Assembly (NCBI RefSeq): GCF_024586915.1
Contig: NZ_JANBVS010000001.1
Coordinates: 248,001-312,000 of the forward strand
Origin: Bradyrhizobium sp. SRS-191
Lineage (GTDB): Bacteria > Pseudomonadota > Alphaproteobacteria > Rhizobiales > Xanthobacteraceae
DNA: 64,000 nucleotides
Reading direction: 5' to 3'
Below the pieces are notes generated by a model, which did not search any database, was not told the origin of the DNA, and saw nothing but the letters and a program-made list of their open reading frames with translations. Positions within the stretch are counted from its first letter, which is position 1. Each line of letters begins with the position of its first letter. Shown here piece after piece: positions 42,784 through 53,702 of this stretch. The translations under genes were made by a program, and so were the position numbers.

Positions 42784-44670
42784 TTACAGGAACCCGATCG
42801 AAATCCACGGAAAAATCGCAACGATGATCAGGCCGATGAGAAGCGCCAGCAGGTAGCCCCAGATCGGCCGGATGCCCTCGGCGGGATCGACCCTGCCGAT
42901 CGCGCAGGCGGCGTAATATCCGACCCCGAATGGCGGCGCGAACAGGCCAATGCCCATCGCCAGGATGATCACCATGGCATAATGCACCTCGTGCACGCCC
43001 ACAGTGCGCGCGATCGGAAACAGCAGCGGTCCGAACAGCACGATCGCTGGAATACCCTCGAGCACGCTGCCGAGGATGGTGAAGGCCACGATCGAGACCG
43101 CGATGAAGGTCGCCGGCCCGCCCGGCAGGCCGGTCATGGCGGCCGCCAGCGCGCGTGAGAAGCCGGATTGCGTCAGGCCCCAGGCCATGCCTGTGGCTGT
43201 GCCGATGATCAGGAGGATGGCGCCGGACAGCGCCGCGGTTTCGATCAGCATCGGCATCAGCCGGCGCCAGTCGAACCGGCGATAGACCAAGAGGCCTGCC
43301 AGCACGCCGTAGACGATGCCGATGGTCGAGACCTCCGTCGCCGTCGCGATGCCCTCCACCACGGCGGCGCGGATCACGAAAGGCAGGGCCAGGGCAGGGA
43401 CCGACACGACGAACGCCTTGCCGATCTCGGCGCCGGTGGCGCGGCGGACGCCGCTCATGTCCTCATTGCGATAGCGCCACCACACCAGCGCGCACAGCGT
43501 GACCGCCAGCACCACGCCCGGCAGCAGGCCGCCGGTGAACAGCGCCGCGATCGACACGCCGGTGACCGAGCCGATCGTGATCAGCACCAGGCTCGGCGGA
43601 ATGGTTTCGGTCTGCGCGCCGGTGGCGGCGAGCAGGGCGACGAGATCGCCGGGCTTGGCGCCGCGCGCCTTCATCTCCGGAAACAGCACCGGCGCGACCG
43701 CCGCCATGTCCGCCGCCTTGGCGCCCGAGATGCCGGACACGAGATACATCGCGCCGACCAGCACGTAATGCAGTCCGCCGCGGACATGGCCGAGCAGGCT
43801 TGCGAGGAAAGCGACCATCGCGCGCGCCATGCCGGTCATCTCGATCAAGAGGCCGAGGAAGACGAACAGCGGCACCGAGAGCAGGATGAGGTGGCTCATG
43901 CCCTCGTCCATGCGCCCGACCAGCACCATCAGCGGCGTGCGCGTGGTCAGCGCGAGATAGCCGAAGATCGCCAGCCCGAAGGCGAACGCGATCGGCACGC
44001 CGGCGAAGACGCAGAAGCCGACTACCCCAACGAAGAAGATCACCAGATTGACGTTGCCGAGCGGCTTCAAGACCGGCTGCGCCAGCCAGAACAGCGCAAG
44101 GATGGCGCCGACGGTGACAACGGCCAGCAGCATCGTTCTGAGAGTCGCCGTGCGCGCCAATCGGATCAATGCAAACAACGCCATCAGGCCGATACCGACC
44201 GGCAACGCCGCCGCGCGACAGATGTTGGAAATCTGCAGCGCCGGCGTCGTGATGTAGCTTTCCTCGTAAGCGTATTCCCAGCACGGCCAGGCGATCATCA
44301 CCAGGAACGCCAGCGCGGCGACAGTCGCCACGAGATCGAGATAGGCACGCAAGCCGGGGCTCGCACGCGCCACCATCGCGGTCATCCGCATGTGCTCGCC
44401 GCGGCGGAAGGCCACCGCGGCGCCGAGCATGGCGAGCCACAGGAACAGGATCGAGGCAAGCTCGTCCGACCAGATCAGCGGCCGGTGCAGGCCATAGCGC
44501 GCGACGACACCCGCGAACAGGATGGCGATCTCGGCCAAGACGAGCAGCGCGGCGGGGATCTCGACCAGGAGGCCGAGCAGGGCCTCCAGGCGGTCCAGCC
44601 AGGACCAGCGGCGAGGGGTCTCGATGACCACCTCGCTGATGGCTATTTCCGTGAACTCGGCATGCGCCAT
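42784..44670 (-). CDS. TRAP transporter fused small/large membrane subunits (DctQM)
   Basis: The 628-aa protein joins a four-helix DctQ-type domain (residues about 1-190, with LIWSDELASILFLWLAMLGA and HMRMTAM) to a DctM-type permease domain (about 210-628: GVPIAFAFGLAIFGYLALTT, SHLILLSVPLFVFLGLLIEM, GISGAKAADMAAVAPVLFPE, PPSLVLITIGSVTGVSIAAL). Fusion of the two subunits is a known variant. It drives Na+- or H+-coupled uptake with the DctP binding protein, whose gene lies 34 bp upstream in transcription. About 16 membrane spans are expected, consistent with the hydrophobic text. Confidence 0.92.
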   Translation of the reverse strand: MAHAEFTEIAISEVVIETPRRWSWLDRLEALLGLLVEIPAALLVLAEIAILFAGVVARYGLHRPLIWSDELASILFLWLAMLGAAVAFRRGEHMRMTAMVARASPGLRAYLDLVATVAALAFLVMIAWPCWEYAYEESYITTPALQISNICRAAALPVGIGLMALFALIRLARTATLRTMLLAVVTVGAILALFWLAQPVLKPLGNVNLVIFFVGVVGFCVFAGVPIAFAFGLAIFGYLALTTRTPLMVLVGRMDEGMSHLILLSVPLFVFLGLLIEMTGMARAMVAFLASLLGHVRGGLHYVLVGAMYLVSGISGAKAADMAAVAPVLFPEMKARGAKPGDLVALLAATGAQTETIPPSLVLITIGSVTGVSIAALFTGGLLPGVVLAVTLCALVWWRYRNEDMSGVRRATGAEIGKAFVVSVPALALPFVIRAAVVEGIATATEVSTIGIVYGVLAGLLVYRRFDWRRLMPMLIETAALSGAILLIIGTATGMAWGLTQSGFSRALAAAMTGLPGGPATFIAVSIVAFTILGSVLEGIPAIVLFGPLLFPIARTVGVHEVHYAMVIILAMGIGLFAPPFGVGYYAACAIGRVDPAEGIRPIWGYLLALLIGLIIVAIFPWISIGFL

Positions 44671-44704
44671 GACGTCACCCGAACGCGTCCAGGACGCCTA
44701 CACC

Positions 44705-45724
44705 TTACGACAGCTTGCCGACGGCCTTCTCGAGCAGCGCCCAGGCCTCGTCGCCATACTTGCCCTTCCACTCGGCATAGAAACCGGCGGTACGCAGCTT
44801 GTCGCGGAACGGCGCGACGGTCGGCTGATTGAAGGTCAGGCCCTTGGCTGCGAGATCCGCCTGTAGGCCCGCATTCAGCTTGGCGACGTCCTCGCGCTCC
44901 TTCAGGGCAGCGGCGTTGATGTGCTTGGCCACGATCGCGCGCATATCGGCCGGCACGGCCTCCCAGGCGCGACGATTGGCCAGGAACCAGAAGCCGTCCC
45001 ACATGTGGTTGGTCAGCGAGCAGTATTTCTGCACCTCGTAGAGCTTGGCGGTCGAGATGATCGCCAGCGGGTTCTCCTGGCCCTCGACGACCTTGGTCTG
45101 CAGTGCGGAATAGACCTCGCTGAAATTGATCGAGGCAGGCGCCGCTTCGAACGCCTTGAACATCGAGGTCCACAGCGGCGACACCGGCACGCGGATCTTG
45201 AAGCCCTTGAGATCGTCAGGGCCGTTGATCGGCTTGGTCGACGACGTCGTCTGGCGGAAGCCGTTGTCCCAGATCTTGTCCATGACCATCAGGCCGGCCT
45301 TGTTGATCTGGCCGCGCACATAAGCGCCGAGATCGCCGTCCATGGCCTTCCAGACCGTCTCATAGTCCGGGAACGCGAAGCCGATGCCGTTGATGGATGC
45401 CGCCGGCACCAGGGTCGCCAGGATCAGGCCCGAGAGCGTGAAGAACTCGACGCCGCCGGAGCGGATCTGGCTTAGCATGTCGGTGTCGGAGCCGAGCTGG
45501 TTGTTCGGGAAGATCTGCAGGTCGAACTTGCCGTTGGTCTCGGCCTTGATCGCCGCAGCCATCTCTTTGGCGCGGACGTTCAGCGGATGGGTGTCGGGCA
45601 GGTTGTTGGCGTATTTGTAGGTGAAATCGGCGCTCTGCGCGCGCGCGACATGCGGGGCCGCAATCCCACCCAGGACGGCCGTGGCCGCGGTGGCCTTCAA
45701 CAGCGCGCGTCGTGACAAGCTCAT
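44705..45724 (-). CDS. TRAP transporter solute-binding protein (DctP family)
   Basis: The 339-aa product starts ATG 45724 after AGGGAGAAAC; the frame reaches back to 45781 but the signal begins MSLSRRALLKATAATAVLGG, a twin-arginine-type leader cleaved near AHVARAQS. Mature motifs: DFTYKYANNLPDTHPLNVRA, NGKFDLQIFPNNQLGSDTDM, GFKIRVPVSPLWTSMFKAFE and GQENPLAIISTAKLYEVQKY, which include the conserved Arg and Asn of DctP proteins that clamp a carboxylate. It captures the substrate in the periplasm and delivers it to DctQM. The adjacent acyl-CoA synthetase suggests an organic acid. Confidence 0.92.
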   Translation of the reverse strand: MSLSRRALLKATAATAVLGGIAAPHVARAQSADFTYKYANNLPDTHPLNVRAKEMAAAIKAETNGKFDLQIFPNNQLGSDTDMLSQIRSGGVEFFTLSGLILATLVPAASINGIGFAFPDYETVWKAMDGDLGAYVRGQINKAGLMVMDKIWDNGFRQTTSSTKPINGPDDLKGFKIRVPVSPLWTSMFKAFEAAPASINFSEVYSALQTKVVEGQENPLAIISTAKLYEVQKYCSLTNHMWDGFWFLANRRAWEAVPADMRAIVAKHINAAALKEREDVAKLNAGLQADLAAKGLTFNQPTVAPFRDKLRTAGFYAEWKGKYGDEAWALLEKAVGKLS

Positions 45725-46197
45725 TCTCGTTTCTCCCTGAAGCTGCTTCTTCTTGTTCATGCTCAGCCGGCTGGCGGACACGGTTCGAATCCCGCAACGT
45801 CAGCAGCGTCATCTGCGCTTATTGCAGCGATGAGCCGCAGCAGCAATATCGGCGTTCGCAGCAGGCCTGTGAAACGGGTTTGAGAGCCTTGGCGGACGCC
45901 ATGGCGAAACCGCGGAGCGCGTCCTAGAACGGTCGAATGCCGGAGACAGATTCGAGCTTTTAGCGCCAAGCCCCTGATATCCCTCAGCATATAAATATTC
46001 CATAATATACCTTATGCGAATTGGCTCTAGCCGGATCCCACCCCTGGGAACGGCGCTCATGTCCGCCGCCGTGCTGGCCGCGCGGCCTGAGAAATCGCCC
46101 CTCACTCGTCACCCCTTAGTCTTCGTTTGGTCAAAGGCCTTGGCCAAATCGCTGGCGGGGATTTGGCATGGGCGCTTCGCGTACAGGACCCGAGAAC
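45725..46197. other. Intergenic region with A+T-rich promoter
   Basis: 473 bp separate the divergent dctP and the TM/coiled-coil gene. The stretch ATAAATATTCCATAATATAC (45990-46009) stands out as A+T-rich in GC-rich surroundings and holds imperfect dyads (ATATT/AATAT), a likely promoter plus regulator site. No gene is supported; a start at 46168 in phase with the next gene is possible. Confidence 0.5.
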
Positions 46198-47052
46198 ATG
46201 TCAGTTCAGTCGACGCCGAAGGAAGTTGATCCGGGTGATGTCGCGCTCACGCCAGAGAATGAGATCTGCGAGCAGATCTATCAGCGCGTCCTCACCGAGG
46301 TACGCGCCCGCATCGATCAGCGGATCGCGGCCATCGAGGCCGAGGCTGCGGCGGATGACGACGTCGAGGTCGAGGCTGAGACGGTCGGCGTCGCCGTGGC
46401 GCCGAACGAGCTCGTGAATGCAGCCGCCACACCTCCAGCAGCGAAACGCCGGCCGCTGTTACGGGCCACGATCACGCTCGCAGCGTCGGCCGGGCTCGTC
46501 GGCGCTGTCGTCACCCTGGCACGCGATCATCAAGAAACCATCACATCGGTCACCGACCGGATCGAGGCGGCAATCCAATCCCTCCGTCGTGAGGCCCCGC
46601 AGATGGCCATGCCGGCCGGTGGCCGAGATCCGGCAGCCGGATCGAGCGCAGCTGACACGGCAGAGACATCCCCTGCCTCATCGCCTCCGCCCGCTTCATC
46701 GTCGCCGGAGCCGTCGACCGTCCGATCCAGCGATCCGTCCTCCGCCATGGCGGAGGCGCCGGAGCGGGACATGCCGCCCGCGCCGGACCGAGACATCGCA
46801 CCACTGATCGAAAAGATCGCACACGACGTCGCCGCGCTGCAGACAGGGCTGCAGGACCTGAAGACCAGCCAGGAGCAATCAAGCCGCGATCAGGCCAAGG
46901 CCATCGAGCAGTTGCAGGCGAGCCAGGACCAGCTCGCACGCGCCGTGCGCGCCGCGAAGACTGAGCCGCCGACGACTGTCGGCGCCGCCGCGCGCCTTCC
47001 GCCGCGGCCGCCGCAGACACCGGCAAGGCCACCACGGTTTCCGAACTTCTGA
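46198..47052 (+). CDS. Membrane/coiled-coil protein, paralogue of 53703
   Basis: The 284-aa product starts MSVQSTPKEVDPGDVALTPE; ATG 46168 (ten codons earlier) is an alternative, but the paralogue at 53703 begins at the matching residue. Segments: an N-terminal helix (CEQIYQRVLTEVRARIDQRI), one membrane span (TITLAASAGLVGAVVTLA, about 92-109), a Ser/Pro/Ala-rich region, then a coiled coil (LIEKIAHDVAALQTGLQDLK, SSRDQAKAIEQLQASQDQLA) and a Pro-rich tail. Domain order and the 'DQAxAIEQLQAxQDQL' words are shared with the gene at 53703, so they are duplicates flanking the Liv operon. Function unknown; a membrane-anchored scaffold is likely. Confidence 0.7.
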   Translation: MSVQSTPKEVDPGDVALTPENEICEQIYQRVLTEVRARIDQRIAAIEAEAAADDDVEVEAETVGVAVAPNELVNAAATPPAAKRRPLLRATITLAASAGLVGAVVTLARDHQETITSVTDRIEAAIQSLRREAPQMAMPAGGRDPAAGSSAADTAETSPASSPPPASSSPEPSTVRSSDPSSAMAEAPERDMPPAPDRDIAPLIEKIAHDVAALQTGLQDLKTSQEQSSRDQAKAIEQLQASQDQLARAVRAAKTEPPTTVGAAARLPPRPPQTPARPPRFPNF

Positions 47053-47238
47053 TCCAATGCAATTCGGGCAGGGGACGCGACCCCTGCTCCCTGCCCCTGC
47101 TCTCACAGATCGTTCGGCCGCGGCGTCGGCAAATGCCGTCGAACAGTTGATCGAGGGCATCTGGCAAGCTTCAGAAACTCGAGCTGCAGGAAGCGTTGGC
47201 CTGCGGCTCACTCCAGCGCTCGACGAGGCGCTGGGCCA

Positions 47239-48291
47239 TCAGCGGAATCGCCAGGCCCAATAGGCGTCCCCTCGATCGCGGCGCTCCACAATGTCGATTC
47301 TCATGAAGCGATCATGCGCGAGCGCCGCGCCGACCCAGAGTTCGTTCCAGGCCTCGAATACGGCGGGTGGTAGATTGTCCCGCTCGGACATCAGACGCCA
47401 CGACGTCTGGCGCACGAGAATGGAGTGGCCCTCGGTCCGCAGCTCTGCGTCGTCGCCTTGGCCGCGCGCCAACCGCGTGAACGTCTCGGCGAAACCTGCG
47501 GCGCCGGGCTCGACGCCGCCAAGGAGGGTCGCGACGTCGTCGTAGGTCTGCATGCCGATCAGCCTCGCCGCGGCGCCGGCCAGATGGCCGCCCTCCTCGG
47601 GACCGAGCACGGCCACCGTCTCCGGCACGATCGAGGTGATGTACTCCATCGCATAGTTGCGGAGCACCTTGCGGAGCCGCTCTTCAGGCCAGTCACTCTC
47701 CGGGAGCTTGGGGGCGCGGGCCGGATCGAACGGCGGGCAGCGCTCGCCCGGCGAGAACTGAAGACGTTCGTCAGGCGCGAGATCGTGGTCCCATTCCTTG
47801 TAGTAGCCTTCGAGGCCCGGCTGGCCGTCGACGGTCTGCCCGGTGCAGATGAAACCGAGCCTGGGATTGCCGAGCACGACGCCATTGTTGGCGTGCCATC
47901 CGCGCAGCATGGCGCGCGACACCTCCGAGGGAATGCCGCAGATCGCCGTCCCCGACCAGATCCAGCGCGGCGGCGGATAGCGCACCCACGCCTTGCGATC
48001 GCTTTCGTAGACGTATTCGACCTTCACGCCGCCGACCTGATTGGACAAATAGTGATATTGCGCGCACGCCAACGCATGCGGCAGACCGTCCAGACCGAGC
48101 TTCTTCAACCCCGGCAGAAAGCGGGCCAGTTGTTGCCGGCGAAACGTCCGGAACACGATCTCCGCGGCGCGCTGCGGCCCTGTCCGCGACGACAGCATCA
48201 GGATGAGGCCGGTGAGGTAGGCGTGATGGATCAGCTCCACGGCACGATAGGCCGCGACGTCGGCAGCTGGCGCGTCGCCCTCTCCGTGCAC
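47239..48291 (-). CDS. Hypothetical protein at the end of the Liv-type operon
   Basis: The 350-aa soluble protein begins with GTG 48291, supported by AGAGGAGGGG eight bases upstream; the frame is open into the ABC gene but that part is antisense-like. Features: an N-terminal helical domain (YRAVELIHHAYLTGLILMLS), CAQYHYLSNQVGGVKVEYVY, then KAWVRYPPPRWIWSGTAICG, GWHANNGVVLGNPRLGFICT and a final AYWAWRF. Conserved Trp/Tyr/Cys residues suggest a small-molecule-binding or enzymatic role; an L-2-amino-thiazoline-type hydrolase fold was considered but not supported by clear motifs. It lies 33 bp downstream of the fused ATPase gene and probably acts on the imported solute. Confidence 0.6.
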   Translation of the reverse strand: MHGEGDAPAADVAAYRAVELIHHAYLTGLILMLSSRTGPQRAAEIVFRTFRRQQLARFLPGLKKLGLDGLPHALACAQYHYLSNQVGGVKVEYVYESDRKAWVRYPPPRWIWSGTAICGIPSEVSRAMLRGWHANNGVVLGNPRLGFICTGQTVDGQPGLEGYYKEWDHDLAPDERLQFSPGERCPPFDPARAPKLPESDWPEERLRKVLRNYAMEYITSIVPETVAVLGPEEGGHLAGAAARLIGMQTYDDVATLLGGVEPGAAGFAETFTRLARGQGDDAELRTEGHSILVRQTSWRLMSERDNLPPAVFEAWNELWVGAALAHDRFMRIDIVERRDRGDAYWAWRFR

Positions 48292-48323
48292 TTGGCCCCT
48301 CCTCTCGGCTCTGCGCGCAGACC

Positions 48324-49789
<1,466 letters not shown>

Positions 49790-49793
<4 letters not shown>

Positions 49794-50719
49794 GCTTTGG
49801 CTCCTCCCCTGATGATGCCGAGGAAGCCGTCGGGGAAGAACAGGATCACCAAGAGCGCGATCACCGACACGATCAGGGTTGCGAGCTCGCCGAGCGGCCG
49901 CAGCAGCTCGCCCATGCCGATCAGGAAGATCGCGCCGATCGCAGCGCCGATCACCGTACGCCTTCCGCCGAGCACGGCGGCGATGATGATCTGCACGCCG
50001 ACGCCGACGTCGACGAACGTCGAGACCGAGGCCGTGCCCATGTAGAACACCATCAGCGCGCCGGCGAGGCCGGAGAAGAACGCGCTGACGACGAAGGCCG
50101 CCAGCTTGTGCTTGGTGACGTTGAAGCCGAGCGCGCCGGCCTGGATCTTGTCCTGGCCGCTCGCCTGCAGGATCAGGCCGATGGCGCTGCGCGACAGGCC
50201 GAACAGGATCGCGCCGGACACCAGCATGAAGCCGAGCGCGATCCAGTAATTCGTCTTGGCATCGATCGAGATCACGTCGGGCACCGCGAGGCCGATCTCG
50301 CCGCCGGTGAGCCCCGCCGCGACGACGATGAAGTTCTGCAGCATCAGCACGGCGACCAGCGTGGTCAGGCCGAAATACGGCCCGCTGACGCGCAGCGCCG
50401 GCAACGCCAGGATCACGCCGCCGACCACGGCGGCCAGCGCGCCGGCCGCAATGCAGATCCAGATCGAGAGTCCCGGTGAGTAGTGGGCGTCGAGAATGCC
50501 GGCGGTATAGGCGCCGACACCGATCAGGAAGGTCGGCCCGAAATTGACCTCGCCGGCGAAGCCGAACAGCAGGTCCCAGGACATCGCGAAGACGGCCGTG
50601 TAGTACGCGACGGTCAGCAATCCCAGCACGTAGCCGGAGACGTAGGTCGGCAGCACCAAAGCGACGATCACGGTGAGCGCGCCGATCCAGAACAGCCGGG
50701 AGGAGACGAATGCGGGCAT
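49790..50719 (-). CDS. Branched-chain amino acid/amide ABC permease (LivM-like)
   Basis: The 309-aa permease starts ATG 50719, with GGAGG five bases upstream inside the end of livH; GTG 50725 is less likely. It has about nine membrane segments (IGALTVIVALVLPTYVSGYV, SWDLLFGFAGEVNFG, GLTTLVAVLMLQNFIVVAAG). The EAA-like loop is GALGFNVTKHKLAAFVVSAF. Together with LivH it forms the channel for hydrophobic amino acid, urea or amide-type ligands bound by LivK. It overlaps the ATPase gene at its end. Confidence 0.9.
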
Positions 50720-50721
50720 GC

Positions 50722-51597
50722 TCACCTCCGTCCGAACAGCCCTTGCGGGCGCAGATACATGACGACGACGAGCAGCAGCAGCGCCGGGATCGTCCGGTAG
50801 GCCGGCGAGATCAGGTAGGCCGTGCCGGTCTCGAGATAGCCGACGACATAGGCCGCGATCAGCGAGCCGGACACGCTGCCGAGGCCGCCGAGCACGACGA
50901 TCGAGAACGCGCTCGCCGTCAGCGGTCCGACGCTATAGGAACTCACCCCTAAGAACATGCCGAGCAGGATCCCGGCCACGCCGGCCAGCAGGCCGTAGAT
51001 GGCCCAGACCGTCAGGTAGATCGACGACAGTTCGATGCCGAGCAGCGTCACCCCGCGCGGATTCATCGACGCGGCCATCACGGACTTTCCGCGTCGGGTC
51101 CGGTTGACCAGGAACCACAGCAATCCGATCGCGACCCAGCAGATCACGGCGGTGAAGTACTCGTTGCGCGGGGTCCGCACCCCGAACACGGTCGTGACGC
51201 CCTCGACGATCGGCAGCACGGTCTTGGCGTTGTTGGTGAAGAGGTATGCGATCGCCTCCTGGATGATGATCCCCCACAGCAGCGTCGCCGTGAGAATGAA
51301 GATCTCCTTTTCCGACTCGGCAATCGCCCTGGAACGCTGGATCGGCCGGACGGCGATGAAGTAGGTCGCGAAGGCCAGCACGAGGCCGGCAAGGATGCCG
51401 ATCAGCGCCCCCATATAGGGTCCAGTGCCGAACTCGCCGGCGGCGGCCCAGGCCGCCACGGCTGCGCCCACCATGATGGCGCCGTGGGAGAGGTTGAGCA
51501 CGCCGGAGACGCCGAAGATGAGCGTGAAGCCGGTCGCGCCGAGCGCATACAGCGCGCTGATGGCAAAGCCATCGATCAAGATCTGCCAGAAAAGCAT
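50722..51597 (-). CDS. Branched-chain amino acid/amide ABC permease (LivH-like)
   Basis: The 291-aa protein starts MLFWQILIDGFAISALYALG with about eight spans. The conserved LivH words are GATGFTLIFGVSGVLNLSHG, AIMVGAAVAAWAA and FSIVVLGGLGSVSGSLIAAY (channel loop). LivH partners with LivM. Between this gene and livK a strong hairpin at 51639-51662 separates an abundant binding protein from the membrane genes, the usual stoichiometry device of binding-protein operons. Confidence 0.91.
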   Translation of the reverse strand: MLFWQILIDGFAISALYALGATGFTLIFGVSGVLNLSHGAIMVGAAVAAWAAAGEFGTGPYMGALIGILAGLVLAFATYFIAVRPIQRSRAIAESEKEIFILTATLLWGIIIQEAIAYLFTNNAKTVLPIVEGVTTVFGVRTPRNEYFTAVICWVAIGLLWFLVNRTRRGKSVMAASMNPRGVTLLGIELSSIYLTVWAIYGLLAGVAGILLGMFLGVSSYSVGPLTASAFSIVVLGGLGSVSGSLIAAYVVGYLETGTAYLISPAYRTIPALLLLVVVMYLRPQGLFGRR

Positions 51598-51638
51598 TTG
51601 AGGATGGATCCGAGCGTCAACGAAGGCACCAAGAAAAT

Positions 51639-51662
51639 GGGCCGCCCTTGCGGGGCGGCCCC
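51639..51662 (-). terminator. Attenuator-type hairpin between livK and livH
   Basis: GGGCCGCCCTTGCGGGGCGGCCC (plus-strand view) forms a near-perfect GC stem followed on the minus strand by CATTTTC. It lies just after the livK stop and before livH. It probably stops most transcripts after livK and lets a minority read through. Confidence 0.65.
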
Positions 51663-51670
51663 ACGATGCC

Positions 51671-52903
51671 TCAGTTGCTGGCTGCCTTGAGCTTGATGAA
51701 GGACGGCCAGGTCACGGTGCCTGCGGCGAGCTCCTTGGGCCAGACATTGACCTGCTTGCCGCCCTGCCATTGCAGCATCAGACCGGTGATGTAGCCCTTG
51801 CCGGTCCGCAGCGCATGCGGGTTCGGATCGCCCTTCGGCTTGAACGCAACGCGGCCGATCGTGCCGACATAGTCGGTCGCCTCCATGGCCTCGACCATCT
51901 TGTCCGGATCGGTGCCGCCGGCGCGATGGATCGCATCCGCGATCATGTAGACCTCGTCATAGGACGTGTAGCCGGCATAGGACGGGATGTTGCCGAACTT
52001 CTTCTGATAGGCGTCGACGAACGGCAGCGTCTTCGGCGTCACCGCGACGCCCGGCCCCGACACGGCGTTGAACATCACGCCCTCGACGGCGCCGTTGGTG
52101 TCCTTCCAGAACGTCGAGTTGGTCGCCTGCGAGGAGATGCCGAACATCGGAATCGGCACCTGCTGGCTCTTCCACTGCACGGTCGGCTGGGTGCCGACAT
52201 GCGAGATGCCGGTGATCATCACATCCGGCTTCAAAGCTTCGATCTTGTTGAAGATCGGCGTGAAGTCGGTGGTGTCCGGCGACATTCTGATGTGATCGAC
52301 CACCTTGACCCCGATGTCCGGGAGGCATTTCTCGTATCCGGCATCGAGCGGCGTCGTCCACGCGGCGTCCTCGCTCATGATCACGGCGGTCTTCATCTTA
52401 TAGGGCTCGACCAGCAGGTCCTTGGCCGCGTCGCAGACGAGGCCGGCCAGAGAGGTCGAGGTCAGATAGCCGTGGAAGGTGTATTTCAGCTGATCATAAT
52501 TCTTGGCGATGTTCTGGGTAATCACGTCGGACGCGGCGCCGGGCGTGATCATCAGCGTCTTCAGCCGCCCGGCCCACGGCTCCAGCGCCAGCACGACCTC
52601 GGAGATGTAGCTTGCGATGACCGCGTTGACCTTGTCCTCGCTCACCGCACGTTGGAAGGCGCGCACCGACTCGGCCGACGATGAATGGTTGTCGTAGACC
52701 ACGATCTCGATCTTGCGCCCGTCGACGCCACCCTTGGCGTTGATTTCCTCGGCGGCCAATTGCGCCGCGGGCGCGATCGACGAGCCGGCAACCGCTTGAG
52801 CTTCCGCGATGACGCCGATCTTGATCGGATCCGCCGCCCAGGCGGACGACGAAATGAGCGCAGTGGCGCAGCTCGCAAGCAAGAATGACTTGAGCGAAAA
52901 CAT
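51671..52903 (-). CDS. ABC transporter substrate-binding protein (LivK/amide type)
   Basis: The 410-aa product starts MFSLKSFLLASCATALISSS at ATG 52903 after GGGAGG; the signal is cleaved at SAWA|ADPIK. The type I periplasmic-binding fold is seen in IKIGVIAEAQAVAGSSIAPA, INAKGGVDGRKIEIVVYDNH, and DFTPIFNKIEALKPDVMITG. Sequence style (GVDGRKIEIV.YD) is that of the LivK/AmiC branch, which binds leucine-type amino acids, amides or urea; the ligand cannot be decided. It is the first gene of the operon and is followed by a hairpin. Confidence 0.9.
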   Translation of the reverse strand: MFSLKSFLLASCATALISSSAWAADPIKIGVIAEAQAVAGSSIAPAAQLAAEEINAKGGVDGRKIEIVVYDNHSSSAESVRAFQRAVSEDKVNAVIASYISEVVLALEPWAGRLKTLMITPGAASDVITQNIAKNYDQLKYTFHGYLTSTSLAGLVCDAAKDLLVEPYKMKTAVIMSEDAAWTTPLDAGYEKCLPDIGVKVVDHIRMSPDTTDFTPIFNKIEALKPDVMITGISHVGTQPTVQWKSQQVPIPMFGISSQATNSTFWKDTNGAVEGVMFNAVSGPGVAVTPKTLPFVDAYQKKFGNIPSYAGYTSYDEVYMIADAIHRAGGTDPDKMVEAMEATDYVGTIGRVAFKPKGDPNPHALRTGKGYITGLMLQWQGGKQVNVWPKELAAGTVTWPSFIKLKAASN

Positions 52904-53702
52904 GAGACCTCCCGATTCCTTATGCCTCTGACGGGCAGCTGGACTTTGGTCTCCCACATGCCAGCGAGCAAGAGCACACGCTAACTCCTGCTCTGCGTTC
53001 AGCGCATTGTGATAGAGCGCTTAGCTCATGACTGGCGAAAATCCCGCAGCGCGGCAGTAGGCCGCTCAGGCAATCTATTGCATCGCAGCGTACCCGCTCG
53101 ATGCGGCGGAACTCATTTCCGGCACGTGGACGACATCGGAGACAAGAGCTACATGCCGCGCAGCAGCGGCCCGGGAAAAAGTTTTCAGCCAGTTGGCCAA
53201 GCGTGGCTGAGCATCTCATGCACGTCGTAGGTCATCACAGCGAGAAGCGCCGCGAACGCGAGATACGTCTCGCCATATTCAACTTGGTCCGCAGTGTCGT
53301 GCCGTCCTAAGCGACTACATCTTCGGCACGAGGAAGTAGTTGGCTGGACGCTTGGTGTTCCCTGATCAACCAGCGTGATGTCGCTCGGGCCGGCGGTCCC
53401 CGCCTCGCTCGCGGCCCGTCAGGCCAGGCCCGCCATCAACCGCGCTTTGCGTCCCTTTGATCCCCAACCCCAACAAGATAGGTCGAATGCTACCTTGGTC
53501 GCCTGCAACCACGCCAGGAGCGCGGCCCTTCCCCTCCGCGATCGATCCGCGAGTCCTCCGGCCAAGGGAAGATTGTCCGAAATGGCCCCCTCCTCGTCAC
53601 GACGCTGTCTTGCTTTCGGCCAAAGCGGCGGGTCGAGTCACGTTTGAAAATTCAAAGACAAAACAGCGTCGGCGGCGGGCGTACAGGGTTTGGGGATCAC
53701 CA
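52904..53702. other. Intergenic region upstream of livK and the TM/coiled-coil gene
   Basis: About 800 bp with no supported gene. Short frames on both strands lack ribosome binding sites and overlap. It should contain the livK promoter (minus strand) and that of the gene at 53703 (plus). The stretch GGCGTACAGGGTTTGGGGATCACCA before 53703 recalls CGCGTACAGGACC before the paralogue at 46198, so the duplication may have included part of the leader. Confidence 0.45.

Noticed and set aside
41235..42827. Long plus-strand open frame across the acyl-CoA synthetase
   Set aside because: Antisense shadow of an enzyme with all adenylation motifs; no start signal or domain.
43168..44832. Long plus-strand open frame across dctQM
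   Set aside because: Antisense to a clear TRAP membrane gene; the text is Arg/His/Gln/Asp-rich, as expected for opposite-strand frames in GC-rich DNA, and it lacks a ribosome binding site.
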